This document shows, piece by piece, positions 12,386-24,313 of a stretch of 64,000 nt of DNA. Each line of letters begins with the position of its first letter. The stretch's first letter is position 1. This stretch comes from Imbricaverruca yamaguchii. Taxonomy: Eukaryota > Arthropoda > Thecostraca > Neoverrucidae. The stretch lies in the NCBI GenBank assembly GCA_034440575.1, contig JAOTOL010001214.1, positions 124,001 to 188,000 on the forward strand, in the 5' to 3' direction. A program made the translations under genes and the position numbers. The notes below the pieces were generated by a model. It did not search any database, had not been told where the DNA came from, and was given only the letters and a program-made list of their open reading frames with translations.

Positions 12386-12714
12386 CTGTACAGTTGAAGA
12401 AATGGTGGTGGAACAGCATTGTATTCGGAAGTGGTTCTTATGCTACATTTTCGCTACGTCTGTGAATATTTCTCAGGCTTCTCCAGTTATTTTGTTCTTT
12501 TTGTTATCCGACCACTTATTATCAAGATAGCAAAAAAAACTCCATCGACGCATTTCTGCTATAGACGTGGCCAACTGTGTGCCAAATTATGACGATCTAC
12601 AGCAGCGTATTGCTGGGTGGGAGCGTGCCATAGTATCACCGGCAGTGGTGACGCCCACGACCAATCCTTGACCAAACTGTGGTCAATCCATCCGTCATGT
12701 ATACCAGTCTGCCC
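12386..12714. other. No gene recognised
   Basis: Nothing identifiable between the palindrome and the 40-bp array. Confidence 0.5.
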
Positions 12715-13062
12715 TGCAGCAGTCCTGGTCTCCATCACGTGCACCGGTCTGTCCTGCAGCAGTCCTGGTCTGCGTCACGTGCACCGGTCTGTCCTGCAGC
12801 AGTCCTGGTCTCCATCACGTGCACCGGTCTGTCCTGCAGCAGTCCTGGTCTCCATCACGTGCACCGGTCTGTCCTGCAGCAGTCTCCGTCACGTGCACCG
12901 GTTTGTCCTGCAGGAGTCCTGGTCTCCGTCACGTGCACCGGTCTGTCCTGCAGCAGTCCTGGTCTCCATCACATGCACTGGTCTGTCCTGCAGCAGTCTC
13001 CGTCACGTGCACCGGTTTGTCCTGCAGGAGTCCTGGTCTCCATCACGTGCACCGGTTGCAGT
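12715..13062. repeat. 40-bp minisatellite with shortened units
   Basis: Unit contains GTCCTGCAGCAGTCCTGG and CATCACGTGCACCGGT. Two units lack about 12 bp (CAGCAGTCTCCGTCACGTG). Each has a CACGTG. Confidence 0.9.
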
Positions 13063-13119
13063 TATAAATTGCTGTGCTAAGTGGTTGTGTTAAGTTGTAG
13101 TGCTAAATTTCCGTGTTAA
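13063..13119. repeat. Left remnant of a ~15-17-bp minisatellite interrupted by the TTAA element
   Basis: Units such as TTGCTGTGCTAAGTGG, TTGTGTTAAG and TTGTAGTGCTAAATTTCCG resume after the element at 15752. Confidence 0.5.
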
Positions 13120-13850
13120 CACGCGCCCTGGAGGGGGGTGGGGGGGGGGGGGCAAAATCCGCCCACCCCCCGGTTTTCGTAGATAACTCCAGGTTTCACT
13201 GGCCGATATGCGCCATTGTTTGTTTATAAATGACCGGCGCGTTGCTTAAAGGAAGAAAAATGAAAATCGACCGAAATGTTTTCGGGTTAGGGGTCGCTAC
13301 AGTCAAAACGTTTTCTCAGCGCCGGACCACAAATATCGACGCAGATGCGCTTCCCGTATATGGGCAAAAAGGAAGAGTTCTTGGCAAAACTAGCGACGTG
13401 TTTAGTGTACATTGTTATGCTATATTGTTCCAAAATCATGTCAGGTTACCGAGGTCAAGTCAGGTCAAGTTTATGACAGATTAACACATGCCCTGGAGGG
13501 GGTGATGAAATCCGCCCACCCCTCAGATTTTTCGTACATAACTCCATCTTGTCCCGTTCCATACACGCCATTTTTTGTGTACCTACTTGGAAATGGCCGG
13601 CGCATTGCTTGAAGTAAGAAATATCAAAATCGGCCGAAAACTGTTCAAGTTAGTGGCCGTAAAGGTAAAAACAAGTCGCAGCGCCAGACCACAAAAATCG
13701 GCGCTGATGCGTTTCCCGTATATTGACAAAAGGGAACTATTCTTGACAACACTAGCGACTTGTTTGATGTATTTTGCTATGCTATATTAATCAAAAGTCA
13801 CGTTAGGTCGCGAGGTCAAGTCAGGTCAAGTTCATGACAGGCTAATAGAA
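13116..13850. repeat. ~365-bp tandem duplication of the TTAA-element left end
   Basis: Copies at 13116 and 13481 share AAATCCGCCCACCCC, CAGCGCCGGACCAC or CAGCGCCAGACCAC, and end in GAGGTCAAGTCAGGTCAAG. Confidence 0.8.
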
Positions 13851-15751
13851 CCAAACTTGGTCAACTGGAATGTTGTCAAAATGCAAATGACTGTCATGCG
13901 ATTGATGTCACTTTACATGTTACTCCCTACCAGTGGTTTCCGCATGCGATAGGATGAGATAAAACGATAAACGATAATTATCGCTGTTAAGTAAATCGGT
14001 TATCGTTATCGTTTATCGCTAAATTTTCAAAATTATCGCTCATCCACTTATCGCAAGTTCCAAAAATTATGAACGATAAACGATAAAATGTAAAACGGGA
14101 TGATGGAAAAATGGAAGACGATCGACAGTGTATGCCGCGCGACAGTGTGTGTGCGCAACCTGTTGCCATCTGCTAAGTGTACAGATCTGTCAGACGGCCG
14201 ACGGGTGGTATAAATTTGCGCGGCGGGCCGGGCAGAGGTCAGTCACAGGGGGGGGTCCACTCCCGCATATCTGGCAACTATCCAAATCTTCAGGTTAAAA
14301 TAAGCCTATTTTCAAAGTTAATCGTCATTGAGATAATTGGATTATTTCATTATCATTTGAAAATAGCATTCTGTACTCAGTGTAAAGAACTTGAAATAAC
14401 ATGTAGTTATTGATTGAGGCTTATTTTCAAAAAACCTTTAAGAACTGGCATTGTTCTACACTCCCGCATATCTGGCAACTATGCATATCTTCAAGTTAAT
14501 ATTAGCCTATCTTCAAAGTTAATCATAATTGAGATAATTTTATTATTTCATTATCGTTTGAAAATAAAATTGTTTACTCAGTATAAAGAATTTGAAATAA
14601 GATTTTGTAGTTATTGATTGAGGCTTATTTACATAAAACCTTTAAGAACTGGTAGGGACGATGGACATACGAGGGTTTGTCAAAAGCATATTCCTCGCGC
14701 CGCAAAACAGACGACGTTACGCATGACGTACGAGGGTTTATCGAAAGTGGTTGCGTCGAAAATATAATTACTTCTGCCGGTATGTCGGTACTTACGGAGT
14801 GACAGAATATATGTACTTCCACTGTGCTAAGCGTTGTCTTGGACATTGGCGAATATTGGGATATACAATAAGTAGGTACCTATTGAAGACAATGTGTTAA
14901 AGTAGCCTATAATTGGTCTGTAGCTGGGCCAGATGTCTCAAGCACCGAACCATCATCCAACAAAGCGGCGGACTGAATGCGTCCACGGCGCTGAGTGTAC
15001 AAGCGGCCGCTGAGTGTACTGCGCTTTTGCGGCGCTTGGTCATCTTGGTGAGTCGGAATCAGTGCCCCTCAGCGACGGGGCTGCATGGCAGCTGGGGTTT
15101 GCATGGTGCCAGGTATGCAACACCAGCATCTGTACGCGTCCATTTCTTGTAAACACTAATGCTATTTGTACTCTGTTTTGGACCTTGATTTTGGACGTGA
15201 AAATAGGTCAGGGGCGGACTCCGTGCCACTGAAAATCGCGTATATTCTGGCCACTCATATAGCCACTGAAAATCGCGTATATCCTATATATAATCGCGTA
15301 TATCTTAAAAAAAAACAATTATCGTTATCGTTTTATCGCTATCGCTGTTAATTTTGTGAAATTTTTTTTATCGTTTATCGTTTATCGTTATCGCAAACCT
15401 TTCTTATCGTTTTATCGTTATCGCAGGTCCGAAAATTAGTTATCGCGGAAAGCACTGTCAAAACATCATGAATGCCAATTTTCGAGCATTTAAACACAAT
15501 CACAGCGATCCAGAACAATGGCAAGCCAATCCACGCAAAATCAGAAAACTTTGCTATTTTGACCTCATTTGACCTTGACGATATTGACCTAAGGTCGTGA
15601 AATTTCCACACAACAGAGTTCACTATCGTACCCATCCACCCTGAAAATTTCATTGCTCTAACCTCAGTAGGAGCCGAGATCGTAGAGGGGGGGGGGGCGG
15701 AATCCGCCCCCTCCAGTGCGCGTAATTTTCCGAGGCCCTCCAGGGCGCGTG
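13120..15751. mobile_element. 2.6-kb TTAA-flanked non-autonomous DNA element (piggyBac-type target site)
   Basis: The element starts CACGCGCCCTGGAGG and ends with its reverse complement, and both ends are flanked by TTAA (13116-13119 and 15752-15755). TTAA duplication is the hallmark of piggyBac-type transposons. No transposase frame is present. The left terminus is repeated internally at 13481 (TTAACACATGCCCTGGAGG), so the first ~365 bp are a tandem duplication (13116-13480 and 13481-13850). Inside are two ~207-bp tandem copies (14251-14650) and two clusters of GATAA/TTATC motifs (13960-14095 and 15315-15440). The flanks on both sides belong to the same short minisatellite, which the element interrupts. 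The superfamily assignment rests on the target site only. Confidence 0.6.
14251..14650. repeat. ~207-bp tandem duplication inside the TTAA element
   Basis: Both copies start CACTCCCGCATATCTGGCAA and end CCTTTAAGAACTGG. Confidence 0.85.
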
Positions 15752-16030
15752 TTAAGTTTCCGTAGTATGATATCTCGGTATGCTGCCGTCTTATGCTTCC
15801 GTGATATGTTGCTGTGATATGCTGTCCTGGTATGTTGCCCTAGTATGCTGTCCTGGTATCCTACCCTGGGATACTACCTTGGTATAGTGCCTTGGTGTGC
15901 TATCACGGTAGTATACAAGGACTGGTATGCAGTCCTGATATACTACCGTGGTATGTTGCCGTGTTATGCTGTCCTGGCATACTCCCCTGATATACTGCCC
16001 TAGTATACTGCCCTGGTATACTACAGGTAC
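15752..16030. repeat. ~15-bp minisatellite (TATGCTGTCCTGG-type)
   Basis: Imperfect units built on GGTATGCTGTCCT, GGTATGTTGCCCT and GTGATATGCTG continue the sequence found left of the TTAA element. Confidence 0.75.
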
Positions 16031-16286
16031 ACTGTACGCCACACTTTGTTCGCCTTCGGGCGTCTCTCACCTTTCCATATTGCTTGTCCGATGCCGGATG
16101 CCACATAAGCCGGCGCAAGGAAACTTTTCCTCAGTGTCGACAATCGCCTGCAGACGGCTCCTTTCCTCCACCGAAGAAAAAGAGGAAAGAGACGGTTCGT
16201 TTGCGGAATTGCACGTGTTGCGCGCCCGGAACGGCGCCTCGGTTGGGTTGCCAGCAATGCACCTACTGTCACTGGTATAGCGTAAC

Positions 16287-17492
16287 CAGTACGGCCGCCA
16301 CACTTTGCCAGTACGGCCGCCACACTTGGTCAGTACGGCCGCCACACTTGGTCAGTACGGCCGCCACACTTGGTCAGTACAGCCGCCACACTTGGTCAGT
16401 ACGGCCGCCACACTTGGTCAGTACGGCCGCCACACTTGGCCAGTACGGCCGCCACACTTGGCCAGTACGGCCGCCACACTTGGTCAGTACGGCCGCCACA
16501 CTTTGCCAGTACGGCCGCCACACTTGGTCAGTACGGCCGCCACACTTGGTCAGTACGGCCGCCACACTTGGTCAGTACGGCCGCCACACTTGGCCAGTAC
16601 GGCCGCCACACTTGGTCAGTACGGCCGCCACACTTGGTCAGTACGGCCGCCACACTTGGCCAGTACGGCCGCCACACTTGGCCAGTACGGCCGCTATACT
16701 TGGTCAGTACGGCCGCCACACTTGGTCAGTACAGCCGCCACACTTGGTCAGTACGGCCGCCACACTTGGTCAGTACGGCCGCCACACTTGGCCAGTACGG
16801 CCGCCACACTTGGCCAGTACGGCCGCCACACTTGGTCAGTACGGCCGCCACACTTGGTCAGTACGGCCGCCACACTTGGCCAGTACGGCCGCCACACTTG
16901 GCCAGTACGGCCGCCACACTTGGTCAGTACGGCCGCCACACTTGGCCAGTACGGCCGCCACACTTGGTCAGTACGGCCGCCACACTTGGCCAGTACGGCC
17001 GCCACACTTGGCCAGTACGGCCGCCACACTTGGTCAGTACGGCCGCCACACTTGGTCAGTACGGCCGCCACACTTGGTCAGTACGGCCGCCACACTTGGC
17101 CAGTACGGCCGCCACACTTGGTCAGTACGGCCGCCACACTTGGTCAGTACGGCCGCCACACTTGGCCAGTACGGCCGCTATACTTGGTCAGTACGGCCGC
17201 CACACTTGGTCAGTACGGCCGCCACACTTGGTCAGTACGGCCGCCACACTTGGTCAGTACGGCCGCCACACTTGGTCAGTACGGCCGCCACACTTGGTCA
17301 GTACGGCCGCCACACTTGGCCAGTACGGCCGCTATACTTGGTCAGTACGGCCGCCACACTTGGCCAGTACGGCCGCTATACTTGGCCAGTACGGCCGCTA
17401 TACTTGGTCAGTACGGCCGCCACACTTGGCCAGTACGGCCGCTATATTTGGTCAGTACGGCCGCCACACTTGGTCAGTACGGCCGCTACACG
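16287..17492. repeat. 22-bp minisatellite, ~55 units
   Basis: The unit contains CAGTACGGCCGCCACACTTG with GT or GC following. A CCGCTATACTTGG variant is rare early (16692) and frequent from 17178 onward, and its spacing suggests local amplification. The 507-codon frame across it is an artefact. Confidence 0.95.
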
Positions 17493-17654
17493 TGCACGCT
17501 GGTGCATTTTGCCGCTTGAGCACGCCAAGGTCACGTTGCAGTCGACGTGCGCTGGGTGTATGCACCCAGCGAATAACTGGTTGGTGATTGCACCACAGCT
17601 GACCTGACCTTGACCTGACTACTGATGTCCTGTCCGTTGCACGATATCGCCCAG

Positions 17655-17830
17655 TGCTCGTCTAGGGGTAAGTTGCTCGTCTCACAATCGAGGGGTTGTG
17701 GATTCGAGTCTCACCTGTCGCTACTCTTCGCCCGTGACCAATCGGCGTGAGAGATTGGCGACACTACGTGACTCAACGGTTGACGTGTCATAAAACCGAC
17801 AACTAGCCAACAACCAACCAACAACTAACC
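17655..17830 (+). mobile_element. tRNA-derived SINE, family 1
   Basis: Same head, box B (GATTCGAGTC), body and tail as 2190-2348. The tail has expanded into several AACCAACCAA-like units. Confidence 0.75.
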
Positions 17831-18407
17831 AATAACCAACCATATCGCCCAGTCCAACACGCCACACTATGTCACACTAGTCGACGCTTTGCTCCAATCT
17901 CCGGAGTAGATTTAAGCACTGCCCTGAGCAGGCTAGTGCCTACAATTAAGAATGGTCGTTAAAGTCCCACGTATTATACCGCCATGGTGTGATTGGCCGA
18001 GTGGCAAAATGACCTGATCCAATCTCGCCGGGTGTCAAAATTCGCTGAGCTACGTGTTAGGATGTAAATGGCGAACCTACCTGCATAATTTATCACCAAC
18101 AATGGAAATGGACCGAATTTAGACGATGCCGCGCATTAAATGGGGCAAAATTCCGATTTTGATGACTATATTCATCAGGATTTTGAAGCGATCTGGAATC
18201 GAAGTTGTACTTACATCTTTGCTTCACCCTGAAAATGTCGAATTTGGACACACTGATCCTCAGAGGGAGGGGGGGAGGGGGTAAAGTCTCGTGTTCAGGC
18301 CTAGGATCGACATGTCTTCGAGACTGTTCTCTGTAGCTGCATGCCACCAGAACTCAGACATGCATGACCTTGACCTTGTAATGACCTTGCATTATGTGAC
18401 CCTGTAT
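17831..18407. other. No gene recognised
   Basis: AT-rich unique sequence with several TGACCTTG words near 18365-18400. Confidence 0.5.
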
Positions 18408-18740
18408 TTAGCCGCCCCGGTAGCTCAGTTGGTTAGAGCGCTGGCCTGCACTGGTCTCCCCTGCACTGGCAACACAGGGTTCGAGTCGCTTCGCGCGCTC
18501 GCATTTAGCCCCCGGCCGGGAGTGTCAGTTGACAGCTGGCCCGATAAGGCTGGGGACGAACAACCGGGCGGCCGTGTCGGTGCATTGGCGGCACGTTAAA
18601 CTTTCGGTCCAAATTCTGCCGTTGAGCTGGAGTTCATGGATCGGGTGGTGGGGCCAGGGTTCACGCAACAAGCTCTGCTTAGCAATAGAACCCTGGCTCC
18701 TCAAGCCACCCCAACAACTCGGGTTAAATTTACTTTAAAA
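18408..18740 (+). mobile_element. tRNA-derived SINE, family 2 (~330 bp)
   Basis: The head CCGGTAGCTCAGTTGGTTAG with box B GGTTCGAGTC leads into a long body. The body includes CATGGATCGGGTGGTGGGG and CAAGCTCTGCTTAGCAATA, and the element ends in an A-rich tail. A diverged copy lies at 49027-49350. Confidence 0.75.
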
Positions 18741-19554
18741 AAAGAAGTATGTATTGTGTGTAATGCCTTGTATTGTATGTAATGCGCCTGACAGATAATC
18801 ATCCTGAACTACTAGTCGGGTGCGGGGCAGCTGAAACACAACTTATGATGACATATCAGGGCGGCACGACCTATCATCTGCCGTCGACGACTTTGGGATT
18901 TGGCAAGAGGGACCAGTGATCATACACAGAACTGGAGCCACTGATGTAGTCACTAGTCACTCCCTATCCTTCCAGAGTACGACTCATGCCTGCCTGCATT
19001 GCCGAGCACTTCCACACTTCATTCTTACACTTTACAGTCAGCTCAATGGGCGATCTCTCTTCAGGAGCAGCACGGAGTTTGTGGTGTTAGCATCTCGTGA
19101 CGTGATCAACTTGCCCCTCCCCTCACAACGCCGCGCCGTGCAGTCGACGCCCACTGGGGGGGGGGGAGGAGGAGGCATAGGTGCCACCAGACTTGTGTTC
19201 GACTCGAGTTGAATCGAGAATCGACTCGTGAATCAATCGTTTTTGGACGAGTCGCCTGTTGAATCGAATCTTTAAAAAATTGAGTGGTGAGTTGAATCAT
19301 ATCTTTCTTAAAATCATGAGTCAATCATCCAAATATGATGTGTGAGTAGTGCACACTGAATCATATTGCTCATGAGTCTGATACCACTGAGTCGGATCTG
19401 AATCGAGTCAAATTTATGTCGGTCCGTTTGAGTCGCGAGTCGAATCAGATCCCAAGAGTCAAGCACAAGTCTGGGCACCACACAGACCTGCACTGTACAG
19501 ACACGGAGAACATGGTCACAGCTGGTTGACCAGACGGTGCTGTTCTGTCTCCAG
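18741..19554. other. Intron or upstream sequence of the claudin-like gene
   Basis: Ends in the CTGTTCTGTCTCCAG acceptor of the first exon seen. The segment 19195-19460 is unusually dense in GAATC/GACTC words. No TM1-coding exon was found. Confidence 0.45.
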
Positions 19555-22500
19555 TGGAGCTGTACCTCAGTCCGGTGGAGACCTACTGCGAGAACATCGA
19601 CTACTACATCCCCGACGAGGAGAACCTCACCAAGACGTTCTCCGAGGAGCTGATGGCGCGGCTGCGTGAGTACTGCGCCGGGGGAATCCCACCAGGTGGT
19701 GATGCCCAACACTCCTGCTTCGCAATTCGTCGTGTGTGCTGTGGTCATTGCAAAACTTGTCCTTCCTACTGATAATGTGTGTATTTTTATGTGCTTTTTC
19801 TGTGTTTTACCATCCTGACGGAAACCGTGTCATTGTTTCTTTTTCGTCGCTTCTCCAGTCGCTCAGTGAGGGCACTGTGCTGCTCCTATGCGACGATGCA
19901 TTGCCGGTTTGTTGTGGAGTCCGCAATGTTTCAATCGGAAGTGCTGCTCAGTGCCTAACTTTGTCCGGTGTTTTTGTTTATGGTCCGATGATTAATGTTG
20001 CACGATGGTTGGCGTAGATCTATGCCCAGTGTTGCGACGTATTTCATTTAGATGCATGGATGGGCGCTGTATGACCGAAGCAGTCGATGCTCCCCTAAGC
20101 CCAAATAACCAACCAATGCAGATACATGGTCAGTGTTGTTATGTGCTCAATGCAGAGCTATGCCCAATGCTGTCCGGTTTCCAGTTCTGTCCAGTGCTAT
20201 ATGATCAAGGGGGAGTCTTAACACCCAAAATGCGCTAGATCAGATATAAATTTTGAGATTTTACCACGCAAAAGTCGAAATCTCCTGCGCGCGAAGCGAG
20301 TTGTAAACTTTGTTTAAACTCGTTTTTGGGTCCCTCCCTTAGGAAAATCCTGTCTGCGCCACTGGTCCTCCGCCAAGAGAAACTGTTTTGCTTCATGTAC
20401 CATGTGCGCGTGTGTAAGCCATTAGGTCGGGCTTGTTCACCAGATCAGTAGCAAAGGCGAACATACTTTCAACGAGGATATCAAGTGTCCTGACGTATTC
20501 GCGAACGCGCTGAACGCCTTCCAGACACTGGCGGCTAATTATTTGTGTGCCATGTCACTGACACCTGTGTCACTGTCACTGACATCTGTGTCACAGTCGC
20601 TGGCACCTGTGTCACTGTCACTGACATATGTGTTACAGTCACTGACAGCTGTGTCACTGTCACTGACATATGACTCAGCGTAGTCACCGGCTGATCCTTC
20701 CCAGTCTTTCACTTGTCTAAAGCTACTGCTATATCTAGGCTGTATAGCCCAGGTCTTCCCCTGTAAGGGGCCAAAAGTGGAGTTGGAGATTGTGAACAAA
20801 AAAATCGACTGGCCCTTCCGTACCGTCTCGACTCCGACTGACCCTTCCGTACCGTCTCGACTCCGACTGACCCTTCCTTGCCGTCTCGCAGCAGCCCACT
20901 TCCGACTCCTACTGGTGGAGCTCGTGCTGACCAGCGCGGGCGGTGACCCAGACAGCTCTGTTTCAGACATGGCGCGCTCCATGATCGCCCTGTTCATCGT
21001 GGCGTTCTTCTTCATATTCGTGGCGTTCTGGACGGGCATCGTTGGCTGCTGGCGCCGCTCGGCGGGCAACATCGGAACTACTGCCGCCCTGATGCTGGTC
21101 GCCTGTACGTGGATGCACGGTGGTGCCGACGCGTCTTGCAGGCGGTCGGGGCGTGCTGCTCGCTCAGGTCCCGGGTCACGGGGTCGTAGCGGGTCCCGAG
21201 TTCCCAGTCGGCGCTCTGGCGGGTGTGGCGTGTGTTGTTTGTGTGGTGAATGTGGTATGCTGCGACCAGATAGTAGAAAACGGCGAGTTGTAGGCTACGA
21301 TCGGGTAATAGAATGAGGCGAGTTGTATGCTGCGATCGGGTAATAGCATGCGGCGAGTTTATGCTGCGATCGGGTAATAGAATGAGGCGAGTCATATCCT
21401 GCGAACAGGCAATATAATGCGGCTAGATATATGCTGCGATCAGGCGGTAGAACGTGAAGGTGAGTGATGCCAGGCCCGACTGTCAGCAGGGAACCTCTGG
21501 CCAGTTCGCTGCAAAACTGCGCCGGTCGGCTGCCCGAGTCATGTGGTGACGTCACACAAGGGCCGGGGATGGCAGCGTTGTCAAAATCCAGCATATCGAT
21601 GAGCTCTGAAGTCAGGCTCCTCGGCAGAATATGGCGCAATCACGACAAACTACAATGCGCTGTGCCGAGTTGTCGCAACAGGATGTGTGGTCAAGGACCG
21701 AGCACGAGGGCTGAATCAGTTTAAATTTCGACTCAATCTCGTGTGCTTAAATTGAGTTGGTGGTTTACCCAGGAAATGACTGAGACACAGCCGAGCTGGC
21801 ACCCACCCCACGCGCGCACCAGCTATACTCGGCAAATCTCAGCCTCGGTCACAGCCTAGACCTAGTTCATGCGTGCGTAGCGAGAAATCGATAGCTGGCT
21901 ACTGTTTTCAGGGATGTTGTTTGAGCTTGTATTCGTACCGTTCTGTTTTTGGTTTAATAACACCCACTGATCCACCGGGTAGTAGCACGAAACGATTACT
22001 ACTTAGTCTGACTTCATAATGATGTGCTGACATATAGTGCTTGATTTTGACTCGATGGCCTGGGACCATGAGCTGGTTCTTTGGTTCTCGACACCGACCA
22101 GATCTGACCCGGCACCTTACCCTGACCTGATCTGACCTGGTGTTCCACCGCAGGTTTATTCTCAGCCGGATCAATGGGACTATGGCACGGGGTGCAGTAT
22201 TACGAACAGAAGAAACTCAATGAGCAGCCCTACTACCGTAGCTGGCCACTGGTGAGCGACGATTGGCTGATTGGATGATATGGTGGCAATTGATTGGCTA
22301 ATGAGCGAAAGAAACTGCGTTCAATCTGTCGAAGCATGCCAATGATTGGTTGATTTTTACAGTGTATGTTGTCCACGCAAGAAATCTTGCTATTTTCAAA
22401 GGATGTTACCTTACGTGCAATAACTATTTGCATCAGCAGGCTTCACGCACAGTTGCACAAAGTCGGCACCAACCAATGTGTGCAACCACGATCATCGAGA

Positions 22501-24275
22501 TCCTCACGGTAGTCACGTAGTATGACCGTGGGCTAAAAACAGCGCACCAAAACCAGCCACCCGCCAATCAATTGTCATGCAAACTATCCCGAGGGTGTAC
22601 TGACTGGCATAAGGTGACTAGGCGCACTGCTCGAGCAAGTGCTAAGAGCGCAGTACGGTGGACTCTCCGCAGGTATCAGTCGAAGTCATATTAATTAGCC
22701 TGTGTACAGATAGCCGTCTTCAGGCATGCATGCACAGCTGAAATGATTTCGGGTGCGATTCATTCACCATGTCACGTTACTGAGAGCTGAAATAAAGAGC
22801 GCCGTCCCTCACTGGGAATACACTGGATACAAATGTTGCAACACAATGTGAAGCACCGTTTGGGTGTCTCCATGGGCGGGTATACCGCGGCGAACCTCTT
22901 TCTCTGGACACAGGAGCACGATACGAAAAAGATCGGAGTAATCACTAATATAAAAAGCTGCCCTGATTTTGCGCGAACAAATTCCAGCGAGAAGCACTGC
23001 AGTCAGAATGTTCAGAAGGGCAGCGGTGCGGACGGTCCCGGTGTTTATGTGAACATTTGCACCATGCGCGCGGACGTAGACTCGCTCCGACATTGCCCTC
23101 ACTAGTAATTTGCGGAAGCTCGTGGAAGTTGTCCAGGCTACGTAAGCTTGTGGAAATTGTCTATGAATCTCCGTCTGCTGAAATGTGTTCGTGCGATTGC
23201 TCACTTGTTCCGATGCAACTGAATTTCCTTGACACCCCCCCCAGTGTGTTGTATGACCAACACAGTCGATGCGCCCCTAAGCCCCCAATAGCCAATCAAC
23301 CAACCCTTAGCACCCCTGACACACGATGATTTGGTGGAAATTCGAGTCCGCTCTTCTGCATGATACTATAATCTTTTGTCGTCTTCTCTCTGACTGGCTT
23401 TATCCCTGAGTGGCAACTAGTTGAAAAGTAGGGCGATCTGGGTGGTATTCTGACAAAAGCATGGAAAGAGAGGTATGCTATTGCGTCTTGTTCATTGGCG
23501 GTATTATACGACTTTGCCATCGTATTGCCCCCACGTGGTGGTACACCTATAGAATAACCCCAACGTGAAATAGACCATGGAAAGCTTGTACTGGCACGTA
23601 TCGCTCAAGTAAGTGGCGGGAGCTATTTCCCTCCGCGTATATGAAACGTCAACCTTCTCTTCGCACCACTGTCTCTCGGTCATTCGTGTGCGCCCATATC
23701 CGTGTATCTCCCGGAGGGAAGCTCTGCACGCGGCCAATGCACGTGCCGACTCGCTATTTTTCTCTGCACCATTATCCGCTACGTCTTTGCATTCCAGCTG
23801 GCCAAAAAGTACACTCAGGCTGGCTATGACTGGAGCTTTTTCCTGGCCTGGGTTGGCGTCGGGTCGGCCTTCCTCAGCTTTCTCTTCCTGATGATCGCCT
23901 CCGTCATTTTGCGGCGAGAACGCCACAAGTTGGACCAGCAGAAGCAGTACGTCATGTCAGGTAACTATACTCGTTGGCTGACGCCGCCTGCTGAGGCCCG
24001 AAAGCCTCAGCTAGGAGGGGCCTTACTTGTACTTGAGCATGTGCTTCAAGGTGATTGGGCGCCAGAAACAATTACTCGTCGTAATTCGCCGGCTTCGACC
24101 AGCACGCGCAGCAATTGGCCAGCAGCTTCGCATCCTCGGTCCCGGGAAGCAAAGCATACCACGGCTGCATGCTCTGTCCGTTCATTATACACTAACTACA
24201 AGCGGAATTGCCACCAACCATTTCACTTCTAACTCACACACATACACACGTATACACATACCTACACGCTACACG

Positions 24276-24313
<38 letters not shown>

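Noticed and set aside
16084..17607. A 507-codon open frame (and 404/405-codon frames)
   Set aside because: All derive from the 22-bp minisatellite; all three frames are equally open.
18411..18500. A genuine tRNA gene
   Set aside because: The tRNA-like part has a distorted anticodon arm and continues into a 330-bp body repeated at 49027, so it is a SINE head. The same applies to the heads at 1880, 2190 and 58637.
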